A stretch of DNA of 64,000 nucleotides from Echiichthys vipera (taxonomy: Eukaryota > Chordata > Actinopteri > Perciformes > Trachinidae): assembly GCA_963691815.1 (NCBI GenBank), contig OY829654.1, positions 29,487,188-29,551,187 of the forward strand. The letters are read 5' to 3'. Made by a program: the position numbers and the translations under genes. Of the stretch, positions 21,225-34,724 are shown in pieces. Position 1 is the first letter of the stretch, and every line of letters begins with the position of its first letter. Under the pieces are notes generated by a model that ran no database searches, was not told the DNA's origin, and was given only the letters and a program-made list of their open reading frames with translations.

Positions 21225-24003
21225 TATGCTTCCCTTAGGAAATATTATAAGGAAGCACTCCATACATTTTCATTGTTATGCTGATGATACAGAATTATAT
21301 TTGTCGATCAAACCAGAAGAAACCAATCAGTTAGATAAACTTCAAATGTGCATTAAGGAAATAAAAAGCTGGACGACCTGCAATTTTCTGATAAACTCAG
21401 ATAAAACTGAAGTCATTGTACTTAGCCCTGAAGGCCTCCGGAACTCAATAGCTAAAGACATTGTTACTCTTGATGATGTTAAACTGTCCTCCAGCACCAC
21501 AGTAAGGAATCTGGGTGTTGTTTTTGATCAGGATATGTCCTTCGATTCTCACATAAAACTAACGACAAGGACTGCATATTTTCACCTGCGTAATATTGCA
21601 AAAATTAGGAACATTGTGTCTCAGAAAGATGCAGAAAAACTAGTCCATGCATTTGTTACTTCTAGGCTGGACTATTGCAACTCCTTATTATCAGGCTGCT
21701 CCAATAAGTCTGTTAAGAGTCTCCAGTTGGTCCAAAATGCTGTAGCTCGTGTACTAACTAAAACAAATAGAAGAGAACATATTTCTCCTATATTAGCTTC
21801 TCTGCACTGGCTACCTGTAAAATCTAGAATAGAATTTAAAATCCTTCTCCTTACCTACAAAGCACTTATTGGTCAGGCTCCGTCGTATCTTAAAGAGCTC
21901 ATAGTACCGTATCACCCGACTAGATCTCTGCGCTCTGAGAATGCAGGGCTACTTGTGGTTCCTAGAGTCTCCAAAAGTAGAATGGGAGGCAGAGCCTTCA
22001 GCTACCAAGCTCCTCTCCTGTGGAACCAACTCCCAAGTGTTATTCAGGAGGCAGACACTGTCCCCATATTTAAGAGTAAACTTTAAACTTTCCTTTTTAA
22101 TAAAGCTTACAGCTAGGACTTACAAGCCCTTAGCTATGTTGTTATTGGCATTCAATTTCTATTACAGCCTGCAAGCTGATTTTGTTCTGCTTAATGATGC
22201 TGCTATAGGCCAAGTCTGCCAGGGGGATAATACTTTTCCTAATAGATTCAAGATTCAAGAAGCTTTATTTATCCCGAGGGAAATTATTGTGCAACAGTTT
22301 CGATACAAAGGCGGAAAAGGATCAGAGTAACAATAAGCATAAACATAAATCAAATCAAAATAAAGCTAACGTCAGATAAATCAAGCAATGAACCAAGTGT
22401 GACAGAGTGCAACAGACGTCGTGGTTAAGCGTAGGTATATACAATATACAACAATACGCAGCGTGCAGTTTAGCAGCAGATTGAAATAAAATAAGTACAA
22501 ACTAAATAAGTGAGAAGGAGCGATAAGTTATAAGTGTTAAAAATGTTAAAAATGTAGCAGCATGTCCTACAGAACTAAGTGACAGTATGGCACAGTGGAG
22601 TGTAGCAGCATTTCGTACTTAAGTCAGTTACAGTAAACCACAGTGAAATGTAGCAGCATGTCCTAAAGCACAGTAAGTGTATCAGCAGATAGTTACAGTA
22701 AACCATTAATAAATAAATAAAGTGATGTAGTGGTGATATAAAGTGACAGTGTGGTATAGCAGCATTACTTACTGAAGTAAGTGACAGTACAACTGAATAA
22801 AGTACAACTGAATAAAGTGATGCAGTGATGGTCTATAGTGACAAAGTGACATTTTCAGGATACAGTGTCTCCACTGTTCCTTACCTGACTGGGGGGAGAT
22901 GAATTATAAAGTTTGATGGCCGCCGGAAGAAAAGACTTCCTCCGGCGTTCAGTATTACACCGGGGGAGAATGAGTCTATGGCTGAATGTGCTTCTGCTGG
23001 AGGTCAGCAGCTGGTGGAGAGGGTGAGAGTTATTGTCCAGGATGCTGTGCAGTTTAGACAGCATCCTCCTCTCAGACACCGCCACCAAAGAGTCCAGTGT
23101 GACCCCCAGGACGGAGCCAGCCTTCCTGTTGATCTTACTGATCCTCTTTGCGTCTGCTGCCCTCAGTCTGCTGCCCCAGCACACAACAGCAAAGAAGAGG
23201 GCACTGGCTACCACTGACTGGTAGAACATCCTCAGCATGGTGTTACAAACATTGAATGACCGGAGCCTCCTCAGGAAATAGAGACGACTCTGGCCCTTCT
23301 TGTATACAGCCTCAGTGTTCTTGGAAAAGTCCAGTTTGTTGTCCAGGTGTACTCCAAGATATTTGTAATCCTGGACAACATCCACAGTCAGTCCGTTGAT
23401 GGAGATGGGTGCGGGGGCAGATTTACTCCTGCGGAAATCCACCACTAGCTCCTTTGTCTTGGTGGCGTTTAGAATCAGGTGATTAGCTGCACACCAGTCG
23501 ACAAAGGAGTCCACAACAGCTAATACTCTGAGCTTTTATCCTCTCTGTCTGTATCATTCATGTTTCATTAATGCATGTTACTAATTCAACTTCATGTTTG
23601 CCACCATAATTATTATCTTTGCAATGTTCTGTCACCCTGGCTGTGCTGTGATGCTTTAGCTATCATCATAGGCACTGTTACTTTTGTGGTTGCTTGCATC
23701 TCTGGAAGTGTGTCTGTCTTTGTCTGTCTCTGTCCATCTATTCATCTTTTCTCTCTTTCTCTCTCCTTTTCTTCCTCCCCAACCAGGCAGAGAGATGTCC
23801 GTCCTCCACAGAGCTGGGTCTGTTCGTTCCTGTCTGTTAAAGGGAAGGTTTTTGGGCCACTGTGCACTCAACGGGGGAACTGTTGGGTCTATGTAAATCA
23901 TAAATAAGTCATAGAGTGTGGTCTATACCTACTCTGTAAAGTGTCCTGAGATAACTTTTGTTATGATTTGGCACTAAAAATAAAATTGAATTGAATTGAA
24001 TTG
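21225..24003 (+). mobile_element. Rex1/L2-type LINE, 5'-truncated, interrupted by a Maui LINE
   Basis: The open frame 21220-22086 encodes the C-terminal part of a reverse transcriptase: FHCYADDTELYLSIKPEE with the catalytic Y-A-D-D intact, then NFLINSDKTEVIVL, FVTSRLDYCNSLLSGC, LQLVQNAVARVLT and LHWLPVKSRIEFKI. It ends with GRAFSYQAPLLWNQLP. The 3' untranslated region is split at 22244/23520 by another LINE, then resumes and ends with (ATTGA)n at about 23985-24003, the normal tail for this group. About two thirds of the element (endonuclease and RT N-terminus) is missing. Confidence 0.88.
22245..23519 (-). mobile_element. Maui-type LINE, 5'-truncated
   Basis: The minus-strand open frame 23514-22855 (219 codons) encodes the RT C-terminus: WCAANHLILNATKTKELVVD, DYKYLGVHLDNKLDFSK, GQSRLYFLRRLRSFNVC, FAVVCWGSRL and AGSVLGVTLDSL. 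The 3' untranslated part continues to 22245 with the 'gcacaataatttccctcggg' tail. The direct repeat CTAATA at 22239-22244 and 23520-23525 is the target duplication. This last part of the ORF has no stop, so it is young. The insertion lies in the 3' part of the Rex1/L2-type LINE, making it the later event. Confidence 0.85.
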
Positions 24004-26276
24004 GATAGGCCCAGCCCCAGCACCCTCAACCCAGCCTAGCGTGGTTGGATTAGACGAGCCATTCCAGCTAACATCCAGTTACAAATTTCCTGCACGGCGT
24101 TGTGGTAATGAAACGTTCTCACGTTCTGTGGCACCGGCTCGGTACTTGGAACTCCAGCTGCCAATCTCACAAAAGACAGAGGGCCTAAGTGTGTCACAGT
24201 CCAAGATGTAGCACACAAACAAACAAGAGCCATGTTTTCAGAGACAGAAAAACTGATTATTCAGTTCATCGTTCTCACTTTATCTCCATGACCCCAGAGA
24301 GCACCTCGACATTTGTTCACCTGTAACCATGACACCCTGCCTGTGGCTCGAGGTAAGTGCATGGTGCTGCTGCGCACTTTCGTACTGTATCTATTCATGC
24401 AGTTAAACATCACAAGGTGGTGGTGATGGAGATGGAGAGTGTTATTTTGTGCGTGTGTTCTTTGCGTAATGGATATGGAGAACTGTTCAATAACATGCTT
24501 AAACAGTCGGAGATTATTTTCTTGTGGTGTGCGTAAAAGGATTTTGGAGCTGTTAGAGTCCCATGTGACATAAACGTAGATGGTGCAGGGACTCAGGTTC
24601 ATGCCAGCTGACCAAATCTATTGCATTGTTATAGCGTTATTGTGAAGTTTAATTAATAGCGCATATTCATCTGAGAACTGATGACATCTGTGTGTTACAG
24701 GCCCTGGCTGTGTGCACTGAAGTGTATATGACAATAAAGTAGTGAATCTCAATCTGTTTATTTAAAATGTATTTTAAATAGGCTCAGAGTTTTTTTATCC
24801 AAAAAAACAAACAAACAATTTTTTCACAGCACCCCCTGTTCAAAATGACTTCCAGCAGCCCTGCCTGTATGTGACGATTGACTGAACAAAACGTGAAAGT
24901 TTCATAAACGAGAGTCACAGATCTTATTTTCTGACATAATCCGTTTTGGATTATCTAACCAGCGCAATGCTAAACTTCTGGGTTTTGACATCAACCCTGA
25001 CACACTTACTGCTCACAAATAATCAGGGTGGAAATCATAATAATGTAACGGACTGTAGTGACTGTTGATGTTAATGTTAAATGTGAGTGTCACTGTTGAG
25101 ATGTCACACAGGTCAATGAAGTTACATGTTATTTTGAGATGCTGTAAACCTGTAGTTAGTTGAGAGAAGAAGGGGGTTGGCTGTGGAACTAGGGGGAGTT
25201 GTCGGACGGCTTTAAGGTTTTTCTGTTTTGGCCCACAGTAGGCCGTGTTCAGTCAGAAATAAAGCTGCAACAAACTGGATAAAGTCTCATTGTCAATAAT
25301 AACAATAATAACGTAAACAGTGAGAGATATTTTGTAGGGAACTGATTTGGTACATGGGGTCTGGGTGACACAGTTGAATGAATGAGAAAGGTCAGGTGGA
25401 CGTGGTTTTGTGCACATAACGTTCAGTATTCAGTGGCTGCACGTGTTTCTTGACCAGCTGCTCTCGTGCACGTACTAAGCAAATTTTTCACTCCCATGCC
25501 CGACTCAGCCCAACTTCTGGCCAGAAAAACCCTGTAATGTATACCACCACCTGAGTCACTTGCCCAAGCCCTCATCCAAATCACTTTCATACACTATTAG
25601 ACATGGTAATGGCCATGGAAATATATGAAAATTCACTCATAGATTCTTAGACGGGTGCAAATGACTTCTACTTTCAGTTTTGTGCCAATCGCCAAGGAAA
25701 AACAGTGCAAAAAGACTCGAAACTGCTTCAGACAGGATGTCTCCGGATAGGAACAATACCATCAAACGATGAGACATAGAGACACTACAGGTCAAGTGGC
25801 TTATTATGGGATCTGACAAACTACAGACTACGAAAAGAAAGAAGGGCTTTCATTCTGAATTTCAATCTTAATTTGATTTTCAGGAATATGGCTTTCTATT
25901 TGTTTCTACTGCAGAAAGCTACCATGTAGACTGTTTTTCTTTGTGCATCTTTTTCCACAAATAAAATTAAAGATGGAGCCCCTTCCTCCTCCTGCGCTGC
26001 GGCAGCACTGGAGTGTGTCGGGCCCAGATAACAACTTCTCTTTGTGGCCTGACCAAAAGCTGGGTGACCCCACAAAGAATCTGTTACTGTGTGTATGTGT
26101 CTGTGTGACAGTGTCCCTCGGGTATCTGTTTTTGTAGTAGGCCGTGTTTCTCACAGTTTTGGGCAGGAAGACGTTAATTACCCTCAGCAGAGAGAGAAAC
26201 CACTTTCTCAGTGAATCCACTGCATGAGTCGAGACAAGGCCACGCTTATCAACAAAACACACATGTACAGTCACAC

Positions 26277-26324
<48 letters not shown>

Positions 26325-26811
26325 ACTTGACATTGCCACTTTACTTCCTGTTACTCTATACAGGCAGGTGTAGTTCTTCTCCTGTACAGCGGAGGGTGCT
26401 CTAAATCAGTTGCTTCTTACTACCTCAGCCTGCCTTATGTTTCAAATGAAAAGAAATACTGTTATATGATATAAATCTGTGATTTTCAATGTGCTACAAA
26501 ATAAGGGATGGACTGTGTATTCTTGTTTTACAAATACTATGTACAAGTACAGAATATTGACCAGGTGTGTAGCCAGTGGTGGAAGAAGTTTGCAAATCTT
26601 TCACTGAAGTAAAAGTAGCAACACCACAATGTTAAAAAAAAACTCTACTACAAGTAAAGGTCATGCATTCAGAACCTTATTTATGGAGAAGTATTATCAG
26701 CAAACTGTACTAAAAGTATCAAAAGTACTCACTGTGCAGTAAAATGTTATTGTTTTCTATACGTTGTATTTCAGTGCTGTAGATGTTTAAGGTTGTGAGA
26801 ACTGTCAGAAC
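24004..26811. other. No gene seen; diverged repeat and CA tract
   Basis: No exon-like frame. The block at about 25490-25830 ('accaccacctgagtcact' ... 'ggatgtctccggatagga') matches a diverged copy at 28320-28640, so it is an old dispersed repeat. A (CA)n tract lies at 26271-26334. Confidence 0.5.
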
Positions 26812-27127
26812 CCTCCATCCATCTTCAACCGCTTGTCCCTATCAGGGTTGCAGGGGTCCACCCTGGACAGGACGCCAGTCTATCACAGGGCACATAGAGA
26901 CCAACAGAGACAGACAACCATTCACACCTACGGGCAATTTAGAGTCATCAATGAACGGAACACATGCACGTCTTTGGACTGTGGGAGGAAACCAGAGAAC
27001 CCGGAGAAAACCCACGCAGACACGGGGAGAACATGCAAACTCCACACAGAAGGGCCCCAGCCGGGATTCAAACCAGGAACTCTCTTGCTGTGAGGCGACA
27101 GTGCTAACCACCACCACCACCATGCCG
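26812..27127 (+). repeat. Common fish LINE-derived 3' repeat, copy 1
   Basis: Runs from 'ccatccatcttcaaccgctt' through 'caggacgccagtctatcaca', 'tttggactgtgggaggaaac' and 'gtgaggcgacagtgctaacc'. A second copy is at 49332-49625. I recall this as an abundant fish LINE/SINE tail; the family was not settled here. Confidence 0.75.
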
Positions 27128-28850
27128 CCCTCCTGTCAGAACCACGTAGTTCTAAAAAAAAAAAAAGAAGATTTTTTTCATGTTTTTAGCTTTGTGACAA
27201 TGCATTTTCCAGCTGGTCCAAGAGTTTATTTAGCTTAAGAATGGGGTAACCAGACATCCCTGACAGTCCCAGTTTTCAGTGACCTGTCCCCGGCTACTGC
27301 TGTCCCCGGAAATGTCCGTGGTTTTCACTGTGACTGAAAGATTGGAAAAAAGAATATAGGAAAAATAAAAAAAACATAAATGTTGACCAAACAACACGTA
27401 TAGTTGCGCACCCCATGACTCGCACAGGCTAAAGCCAGTCACAACAAGCACCTCCAGCCCAGAGCTCAGGGCAGAATGCCCATCTAGAAGGCCTGATTCT
27501 TTCATGGAATTCATGCATCCATTCAGCCAGCTATAGCACACACAGCAGAAATAGCATTGATAGGATAAGCTGACCAACGGAGTTCTGGTAAGTATTATTT
27601 TTATCATCTATGTTTCTGTTATTTAACCTTTGATTTATATGTGTATTTATTATCTATAATGCATGTGATAAAACAGATATGTTTGTCTGTCAGACACAAC
27701 TATTGCTAACATTATTAGCAGTGATCCAACTATCAACTGTTTAGTACTACCATACAGCATACAGTTTTTTTATTATTTCAGGTCAGTGTCACTCAAGCTC
27801 CTTAGAGGTAGTTGGTAACTTGTTTTTGGATAAAACCACCAGCAACTTATTATAAACTATTCATCGGCCTGTCCGTGTCAGTGAGGACCAGTGATGCCAC
27901 TGACACATTAGTCTACTTAGTAACGCTACTCTAATCTGACTCCCTTGTTTCAGTAACCAGTAGGCTAGTCTAACGTGTTACTATTTCTAAATCAGTAGTC
28001 AGATTAAAGTCCCTTAGTAAAAATAGGGTCGGCTCCATAATGTATCCAGTTTAGTTTGGCTCTAGTGAAGACAGGGACACTTGAAAACAGATGAGCATCT
28101 GTTTGGTTGTTGATGAACGACAGAATTCCATTCTGGCCTTTTTACAATTTTATTCTTCACCCCTCGCCTCTGGCAGCCAGTGAAGACACATAGGCCTATA
28201 TTTCACACCGTAAACACTGGAGCTCCACACAAGTGTGTCAACACATTCAGGACCACACTTCAGTCCTTCACAATAAAAGTCCATGCTTTAACAGCTCCAG
28301 TTTACACCGTAAAGTCTTCTTCATTTCCATTTTGAATGTAAACCACCACCTGAGCCACTCAGGCTGAGCGTCACCCAAACGTTCTGACTGCTTTTTCTCA
28401 TCAAAACCACTTTTATTAATTAGACGTATAATGTCCATGTACAAATATGAAATATCACTTGTAGGATCTTAGAGGTGTGTAAATTAATTCTAAAAGCACT
28501 AAGAAAAGACCGGAAACTGCTCAAGACCGGATGTGTCTGGATAGGGACCATACCAGCGAACAACCACTGGTGACACAGTGACGGACTGTGGATTAACAGC
28601 CATCAGACTCTGACAAAATAACTTATCACAACACATCAGTTACAGTTCTAACTGGTCTGATTGTTGCTGTTTGTAATAGGTTTAGTTCAGAAATGCTGGA
28701 TTTCATGGCTTATTGTTGTTTGGAAGATTAAAGCTAAACTAATATAATATCTAATATCTAACGTCAATTATAGCTCTTAGTGTTTCAATAAAGTATTATG
28801 GGTTGTCATTCTGTATTTTATCCATAAAGATAAAATAATAATAATAATAA
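27128..28850. other. No gene seen
   Basis: Open sequence without a supported exon. Includes the second copy (28320-28640) of the repeat at 25490-25830. The minus-strand frame 27607-27230 has no recognisable domain. Confidence 0.4.
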
Positions 28851-28851
28851 T

Positions 28852-31800
28852 ACCTCTCCGGGAACCATCACCTTATCGTGGTGGAAAGGTTTGTGTGTCC
28901 CTGTGAGCCTCAGGCCTGTGTTGTCTGGAGCCTAGTACTCCTGGTAGGGTCTCCCATGGTAGACTGGTCTCAGGCGAGGGGCTGGACTAAGAATGGTTCA
29001 CAAAGACTCTATGCACAAACGAGGAAGAGGCAGAGAGACTTTGCCCGGAGGAAGCCCGGGGCCACCGTCTGGAGCCAGGCCCAGAAGGAGGGCTCGCCGG
29101 CAAGCGCCTAGTGGCCGGGTTTGCCACGGAGCCCGGCCAGGCACAGCCCGAAAAAGTGACGTGGCACCTCCCTCCTCTCCATCCTGTGGGCCCACCACAC
29201 GCAGGAGGAACTGCTGGAGTCGGGTGCACTGCTGCACGGGTAGCAGTGAAGGTGAGGGGCCTCGACGGACCAGACATGGCAGCAGAGGCTGGCTCTGGGG
29301 ACGTGGAATGTCACCTCTCTGTCGGGGAAGGAGCCGGAGCTTGTGCGGGAGGTGGAGTGCTACCAGTTAGGTCTGGTGGGGCTTACCTCCACACAGTCTC
29401 GGTTCTGGAACTGTACTCCTGGATAGGGGTTGGACCCTATTCTTCTCTGGAGTTGCCCAGGGTATGAGGCACCGGGCGGGTGTGGGGAGACTCACAAACC
29501 CCCGGCTGAGCGCCGCGGTGTTGGAGTTCACCCCAGTGGACGAGAGGGTTGCCTCCTTACGCCTGCGGGTGGTAGGGGGGGGAACTCTGACTGTTGTTTA
29601 TGCATATGCACCGAACATCAGTTCAGAGTATTCGGCCTTCTTGGAGACCCTGAATGGAGTCCTGCATGGGGCTCCAGTAGGGGACTGGACTTCAACGCCC
29701 ACGTGGGCAATGATGGAGACACCTGGAGAGGCGTGATTGGGAGGAGCGGCCTCCCTGATCTAAATCCGAGCGGTCGTCTGTTATTAGACTTCTGTGCTAG
29801 TCACGGATTGTCTATAACACCATGTTCGAACATAAGGATGCTCATAAGTGTAGGTGGTACCAGAGCACCCTAGGCCAAAGGTCGATAATCAATTTTGTGA
29901 TCGTATCATCTGATTTGAGGCCGTATGTTTTGGACACTCGAGTGAAGAGAGGGGCAGAGCTGTCAACTGATCACCATCTGGTGATGAGTTGGGTCAGAGG
30001 CTGGGGGAAGATTCTGGACAGACCAGGTAAACCCAAACGAGTAGTGCGGGTGAACTGGGAAAGTGTGGAGGAGGCCCCTGTCTGAGAGATCTTCAACTCA
30101 CACCTCCGGCGGAGCTTTTCTGGCATCCCTGTGGAGGTTGGGGGCATTGAACCGGAGTGGGCAATGTTCAAAGCTTCCATTGCTGAAGCTGCAGCGTTGA
30201 GCTGTGGCCTCAAGGTCTTCGGTGCCTCAAGGGGCGGTAACCGTCGAACACCGTGGTGGATACCGGTGGTCAGGGAAGCTGTCCGACTGAAGAAGGAGGC
30301 TTTCAGTGATATGTTATCCCAGAAGACTCCGGAAGCAGTTGCAAGGTACCGACGGACCAGAAGGGCTGCAGCCTCTGCTGGGTCAGAGGCAAAGCAGCGG
30401 GTGTGGGAGGAGTTTGGAGAAGTCATGGAGAAGGACTTTTGGGCGGCACCGAGGTGCTTCTGGAAAACAATTCGACATCTCAGGAGGGGGAAACGGGGAA
30501 CCATCCAAGCTGTTTACAGTAAGGACGGGACGCTGGTGACCTCAGCTGATGAGGTAATCGGGCGGTGGAAGGAGCACTTTGACGAACTTCTTAATCCAAC
30601 CAACACGCCCGCTTTTGTAGAGGCAGAGCTGGAGGCTGATGGGGAATCATTGTCAATATCTCTAGCAGAAGTCACTGAGGTAGTCAAACAACTCCACAGT
30701 GGCAAAGCCCCAGGGGTTGATGAGATTCGTCCATAAATGCCGAAAGCTTTGGGTTCGAAGGGGCTGTCTTGGTTGACACGTCTCCTGAACATTGCTTGGA
30801 AGTCTGGGACAGGGCGTGGCAGACCAGGTTGGTGGTTCCCCTTTTTAAAAAGGGGGACCAGAGGGTGTGTGCCAATTACAGGGGTATCACACTACTCAGC
30901 CTCCCTGGTAAAGTCTACTCCAAGGTGCTCCGAGGATTTGTCCTATAGTCGAACCTCAGATTGAAGAGGAACAATGCGGATTCCGACCTGGACATGGAAC
31001 AATGGACCAGCTCTTCACTCTCGCAAGGATCCTGGAGGGGGCCTTGGAGTATGCCCATCCAGTCTACATGTGCTTTGTGGATCTGGAGAAGGCATATGAC
31101 TGGGTCCCTCGGGAGATACTGTGGGAGGTGCGACAGGATTATGGGGTGAGGGGATCACTTCTTAGGGCCATCCAATCTGTGTACACCCAAAGCGAGAGCT
31201 GTGTCCAGATCCTCGGCAGTAAGTCGGATTCGTTCCCGGTGGGGGTTGGCCTCCGCCAGGGGTGCGCTTTGTCATAAATCTTTTTTGTGATTTTCATAGA
31301 CAGGATATCGAGGCGTAGTCGTGGTGGGGAGGGCTTGCAGTTCGGTGGGCTGAGGATCTCGTCTCTGCTTTTTGCAGATGACGTGGTCCTGATGGCATCG
31401 TCGGCCAGTGACCTTCAGCACTCACTGGAGCGATTCGCAGCTGAGTTTGAAACAGCTGGGATGAGGATCAGCACCTCTAAATCTGAGGCCATGGCTCTCA
31501 GCAGGAAACCGGTGGATTGCTTTCTCCAGGTAGGGAATGAGTCCTTACCCCAAGTGAAGGAGTTCAAGTACCTCGGGATCATGTTCACCGTTGACGAAAA
31601 GAGAGCTGAGCTGGAAGGCAAAGCTCTCGATCTACCGGTCAATCTTCGTTCCTACCCTCACCTATGGTCATGAAAGCTGGGTCATGACCGAAAGAACGAG
31701 GTTGTGGGTAAAAGCGTCCAAAATGGGTTTTCTCAGGAGGGTGGCTGGAGTCTACCTTAGAGATAGGGGGAGAAGTTCAGCCATCCGTGAGGAACTCGGA

Positions 31801-32034
31801 GTAGAGCCGCTGCTCCTCTGCGTTGAAAGGAGCCAGTTGAGGTGATTCTGGCATCTAGAAAGGATGCCCCCTGGGCGCCTTCCAAGGGAGGTGTTCCAGG
31901 CACGTCCAGCTGGGAGGAGGCCTCGGGGAAGACCAAGGACTAGGTGGAGAGATTATATCTCCACACTGGCCTGGAAACGCTAAAGCTGTTGCCCCCGCTA
32001 CCCGAACCCGGATAAGCGGTTGAAGATGAGATGA
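28852..32034 (+). mobile_element. Rex3 (RTE-clade LINE), near full length, decayed
   Basis: Starts with 'ccatcaccttatcgtggtgg', the usual beginning of Rex3. Endonuclease pieces (FNAHVGNDGDTWRGVIGR near 29690-29760 and STDHHLVMSWVRG near 29960) are followed by the RT. RT pieces include LHSGKAPGVDEIRP, the VYMCFVDLEKAYDWVPRE block near 31060, LRQGCALS near 31255 and ISSLLFADDVVLMASS near 31370 with the catalytic FADD intact. The C-terminal half continues with IYRSIFVPTLTYGHESWVM and an R-rich end. Many frameshifts and stops break the single ORF of about 1,000 codons, and part of the region near 31605 is deleted. It ends in GATGAGATGAGATAA followed by a TAA microsatellite. Confidence 0.92.
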
Positions 32035-32035
32035 G

Positions 32036-32105
<70 letters not shown>
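32035..32105. repeat. (TAA)n microsatellite at the Rex3 3' tail
   Basis: About 23 TAA units continuing the 3' terminal repeat of Rex3. Confidence 0.95.
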
Positions 32106-32107
<2 letters not shown>

Positions 32108-32779
32108 GTACCCTGCCACTAATGTTACCTGAATCTTTACCGTAGCTATGGAAACAACAAGCTAGCATTTAATTTTGAACCAAACCCCTCAGGACCTGAA
32201 CCATGTGTTGTCACAAGTTCAAATATCAGAGAAGAAGAAGAAATCCCTCTGTGACACAGCAGTGTCCTCCCAGCTGCTTTACCCGGGAAATGGAAACTTA
32301 CGGTCAGAGAATATGAACAAAAACTGTTGGTTTTTTTTCGTTTTTCTCTTCTAGTGATTTTAGTTTTTATTATCATAACTGCAAAACAAAAATTAAACAA
32401 AATGGTTTGTAATTCAATTATGATTTAAGTATTTTAAAACGAAAATCAAACAACCACTAATTTTTTGTTTTTCAATATCCGTTTGTGAATTGTAAATCGA
32501 ATAGAATAGAAATACATTATTGATCCCAAGCTGGGAAATTACAGAATGACCAAAAGATACACAGACCTTTTACTGACGTACATTTATTTGATAACTTTAG
32601 TTACTTTGCAGATTCAGATTAATAATACAGAATATGATCAACACATCAATTATTATATGGTGTAATTCTATTTGAATTATGATGTAAGACAAAATTGTAT
32701 TGATCCTAAGAGTATATCAAGTACCTTTTACTTAAGTACAAACTTGAATGCATGATTTTTACTTGTCACAGAGTATTTC
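32106..32779. other. No gene seen; LINE tail remnant
   Basis: A 'gaatagaatagaaatacatt' segment near 32500 looks like the reversed 3' tail of an L2/Maui-like LINE. Otherwise AT-rich sequence without features. Confidence 0.4.
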
Positions 32780-33313
32780 TGTCATGAACAGTACAAGAAA
32801 TAACACAGAGGAACCAGACTCAAATGCAGACAAGGACACGGAGTAGGGTACTAAACAAATGTTTAATAACAAAAACAAAGGAATCCAATTACAGGGGAAA
32901 AAGTAAACTACGAAGGATGACGAGACGATCGAGGGTAACAAGAACGGTTAACAGACAAACAGTCAGGGATGTGGACAAGGGAACGGGATCTCGGGAAACT
33001 ACAAAGGAAAAGAACAAGGATCAAAAATTAATCAACAAACCAACACAGAGCGAAAATACAATCAAACGACAAATGGGAGCCAACCAATGAGAAGTTACCA
33101 CTTAAATGAGAACAACGGTCCGGCGCCAAATGTGTGCCACATCCGGCTCTTTATGCTGCCACCACTGATTGGGAATCATCCAAAGCTGGGAGGAACCACA
33201 CCTACCAGACTAACAAACAGAGGGGAAAGACATATGCAGGGAAAAACAGACAGAGGGAGACAAACCAACACAAAAGGAAGAGGGAAAGGCCTGACAGGAC
33301 ATGGATCCTGACA
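32780..33313 (-). mobile_element. Solo LTR (Gypsy-like)
   Basis: 534 bp bounded by TGTCATGAAC and GGATCCTGACA, so both strands begin TGTCA. It is flanked by the 5-bp direct repeat ATTTC at 32775-32779 and 33314-33318. Read on the minus strand it has the layout of an LTR, with a 'ttattaaacatttgttt' polyadenylation-like region near its 3' end. No internal genes remain, so it is probably the product of LTR-LTR recombination. Confidence 0.75.
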
Positions 33314-33318
33314 ATTTC

Positions 33319-34724
33319 TGTACACTGTAATTTTACTACTCTTAATTCAGTACAAGATCTGAACACCTCTTCCACCTCTGGTGAAATTTAATTTGTATTA
33401 AATGTATTTAAATCTGTGAGTAAATTCGCCTCACTGCTAAGTACAGCATCGTACAAATCTAATACTTAGTTTGACATAAAACCATTATTTCAGACAACAC
33501 AGTAAAATCTGTTTACAATGTGCAATTATCATACAAGTGCGATATCGTTCTAATGTGAAATCATTTTTATATTTATCCAACTATTAACACCACAGTAATG
33601 TAACCACTCCACTTCTCCTCATTTCCATGTATATAGCTTCTCTCCATTCCCTCTCTTCTTCCCTTGTATATAGCTTATTTATTCTTGGTTTCATATATTT
33701 TTATACACCCTTTAATTGTTTTAAGTGTCCTTAAATTGGTTTTATTGCTCTTTTAAATTGTTTTATTATGCACCAAATAAGTTGCACTCTAATTCCGTTG
33801 CATGCAATACAATGATAATAAACGTCTATTCTATTCTAAAATCATTTACAACCCGAACCATTTGCAACAAGACTTGAAATAAATGGCGTCATCCTGAGGT
33901 GAAGCCAAGATTTACAAATGATGCCCTGAGGTGACATTCTTCGTATAACTTTTATCAGCATAAAAGTCCAATGTTAGTAAATGTAATTCAGATCGGCATC
34001 ATACACTTGTAAACATTTTTCAAAACATTTCATGAAAGTCCAACGAGGTGTATCAGAAGTGTCTCTGTATTGAACCAACGCTTCCCGCTGTCAGTCAATG
34101 TCACAGAAGCAGCTTCAGCATTAGACTCTGGATTATATAACAGATTAATACTGACGTAACGGTAAAGCATGTCTGGTTCTATCACCAGTGAAAGAGCTGA
34201 ATTCAAACATTTCCCTCCACTTCTTCAAATCTGTGAAACAGCTCCAGGGTTTTGTCCTGATCTGATGTTGACAGAGATGAGAGTCTCATTCCAATGGTTT
34301 TCTAGCTGTGGGAAAGAGACGTTCACGTGCACAGACACAGATAAGAAAACCATTCATATCCATCCTTATTTTCCATAATCCAGCATCACTTTGGTGTTTT
34401 AAAGGGTTAGTGCATAGATAGATAACAGTTTTGTAGGTGTCCTAAATCTTTTTATCAAACCTAATTCAGTACCATGTCTGAGGTATTCTCAAGGACTATT
34501 CACACTTCGCCACACATTGGCATTTTTGGTCTTCTGGAAGAGTATACCCATTATTCTACTAAAAAATTGGAACTAATAGCCTTTACCTCCCTGATTGCCA
34601 ATCCACAAGAGCTCCTTCAGGCACACAATGGATTAAAGAGGCCTTTTTAAAAGTAAGGAAAATTAGATATTCGAGAAGGTGAAGCTTGGATTCCACAATA
34701 AATGGCAACCGTTTATGGACTTTT
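33319..34724. other. No gene seen; LINE 3' end at about 33600-33838
   Basis: The stretch ending 'aataaacgtctattctattct' at 33838 resembles the 3' end of an L2-type LINE on the plus strand. The rest holds no supported exon. Confidence 0.45.

Noticed and set aside
26783..27238. 151-codon frame at 26.8 kb and the similar one at 49286-49711
   Set aside because: Both are the same interspersed LINE-derived repeat, not genes.
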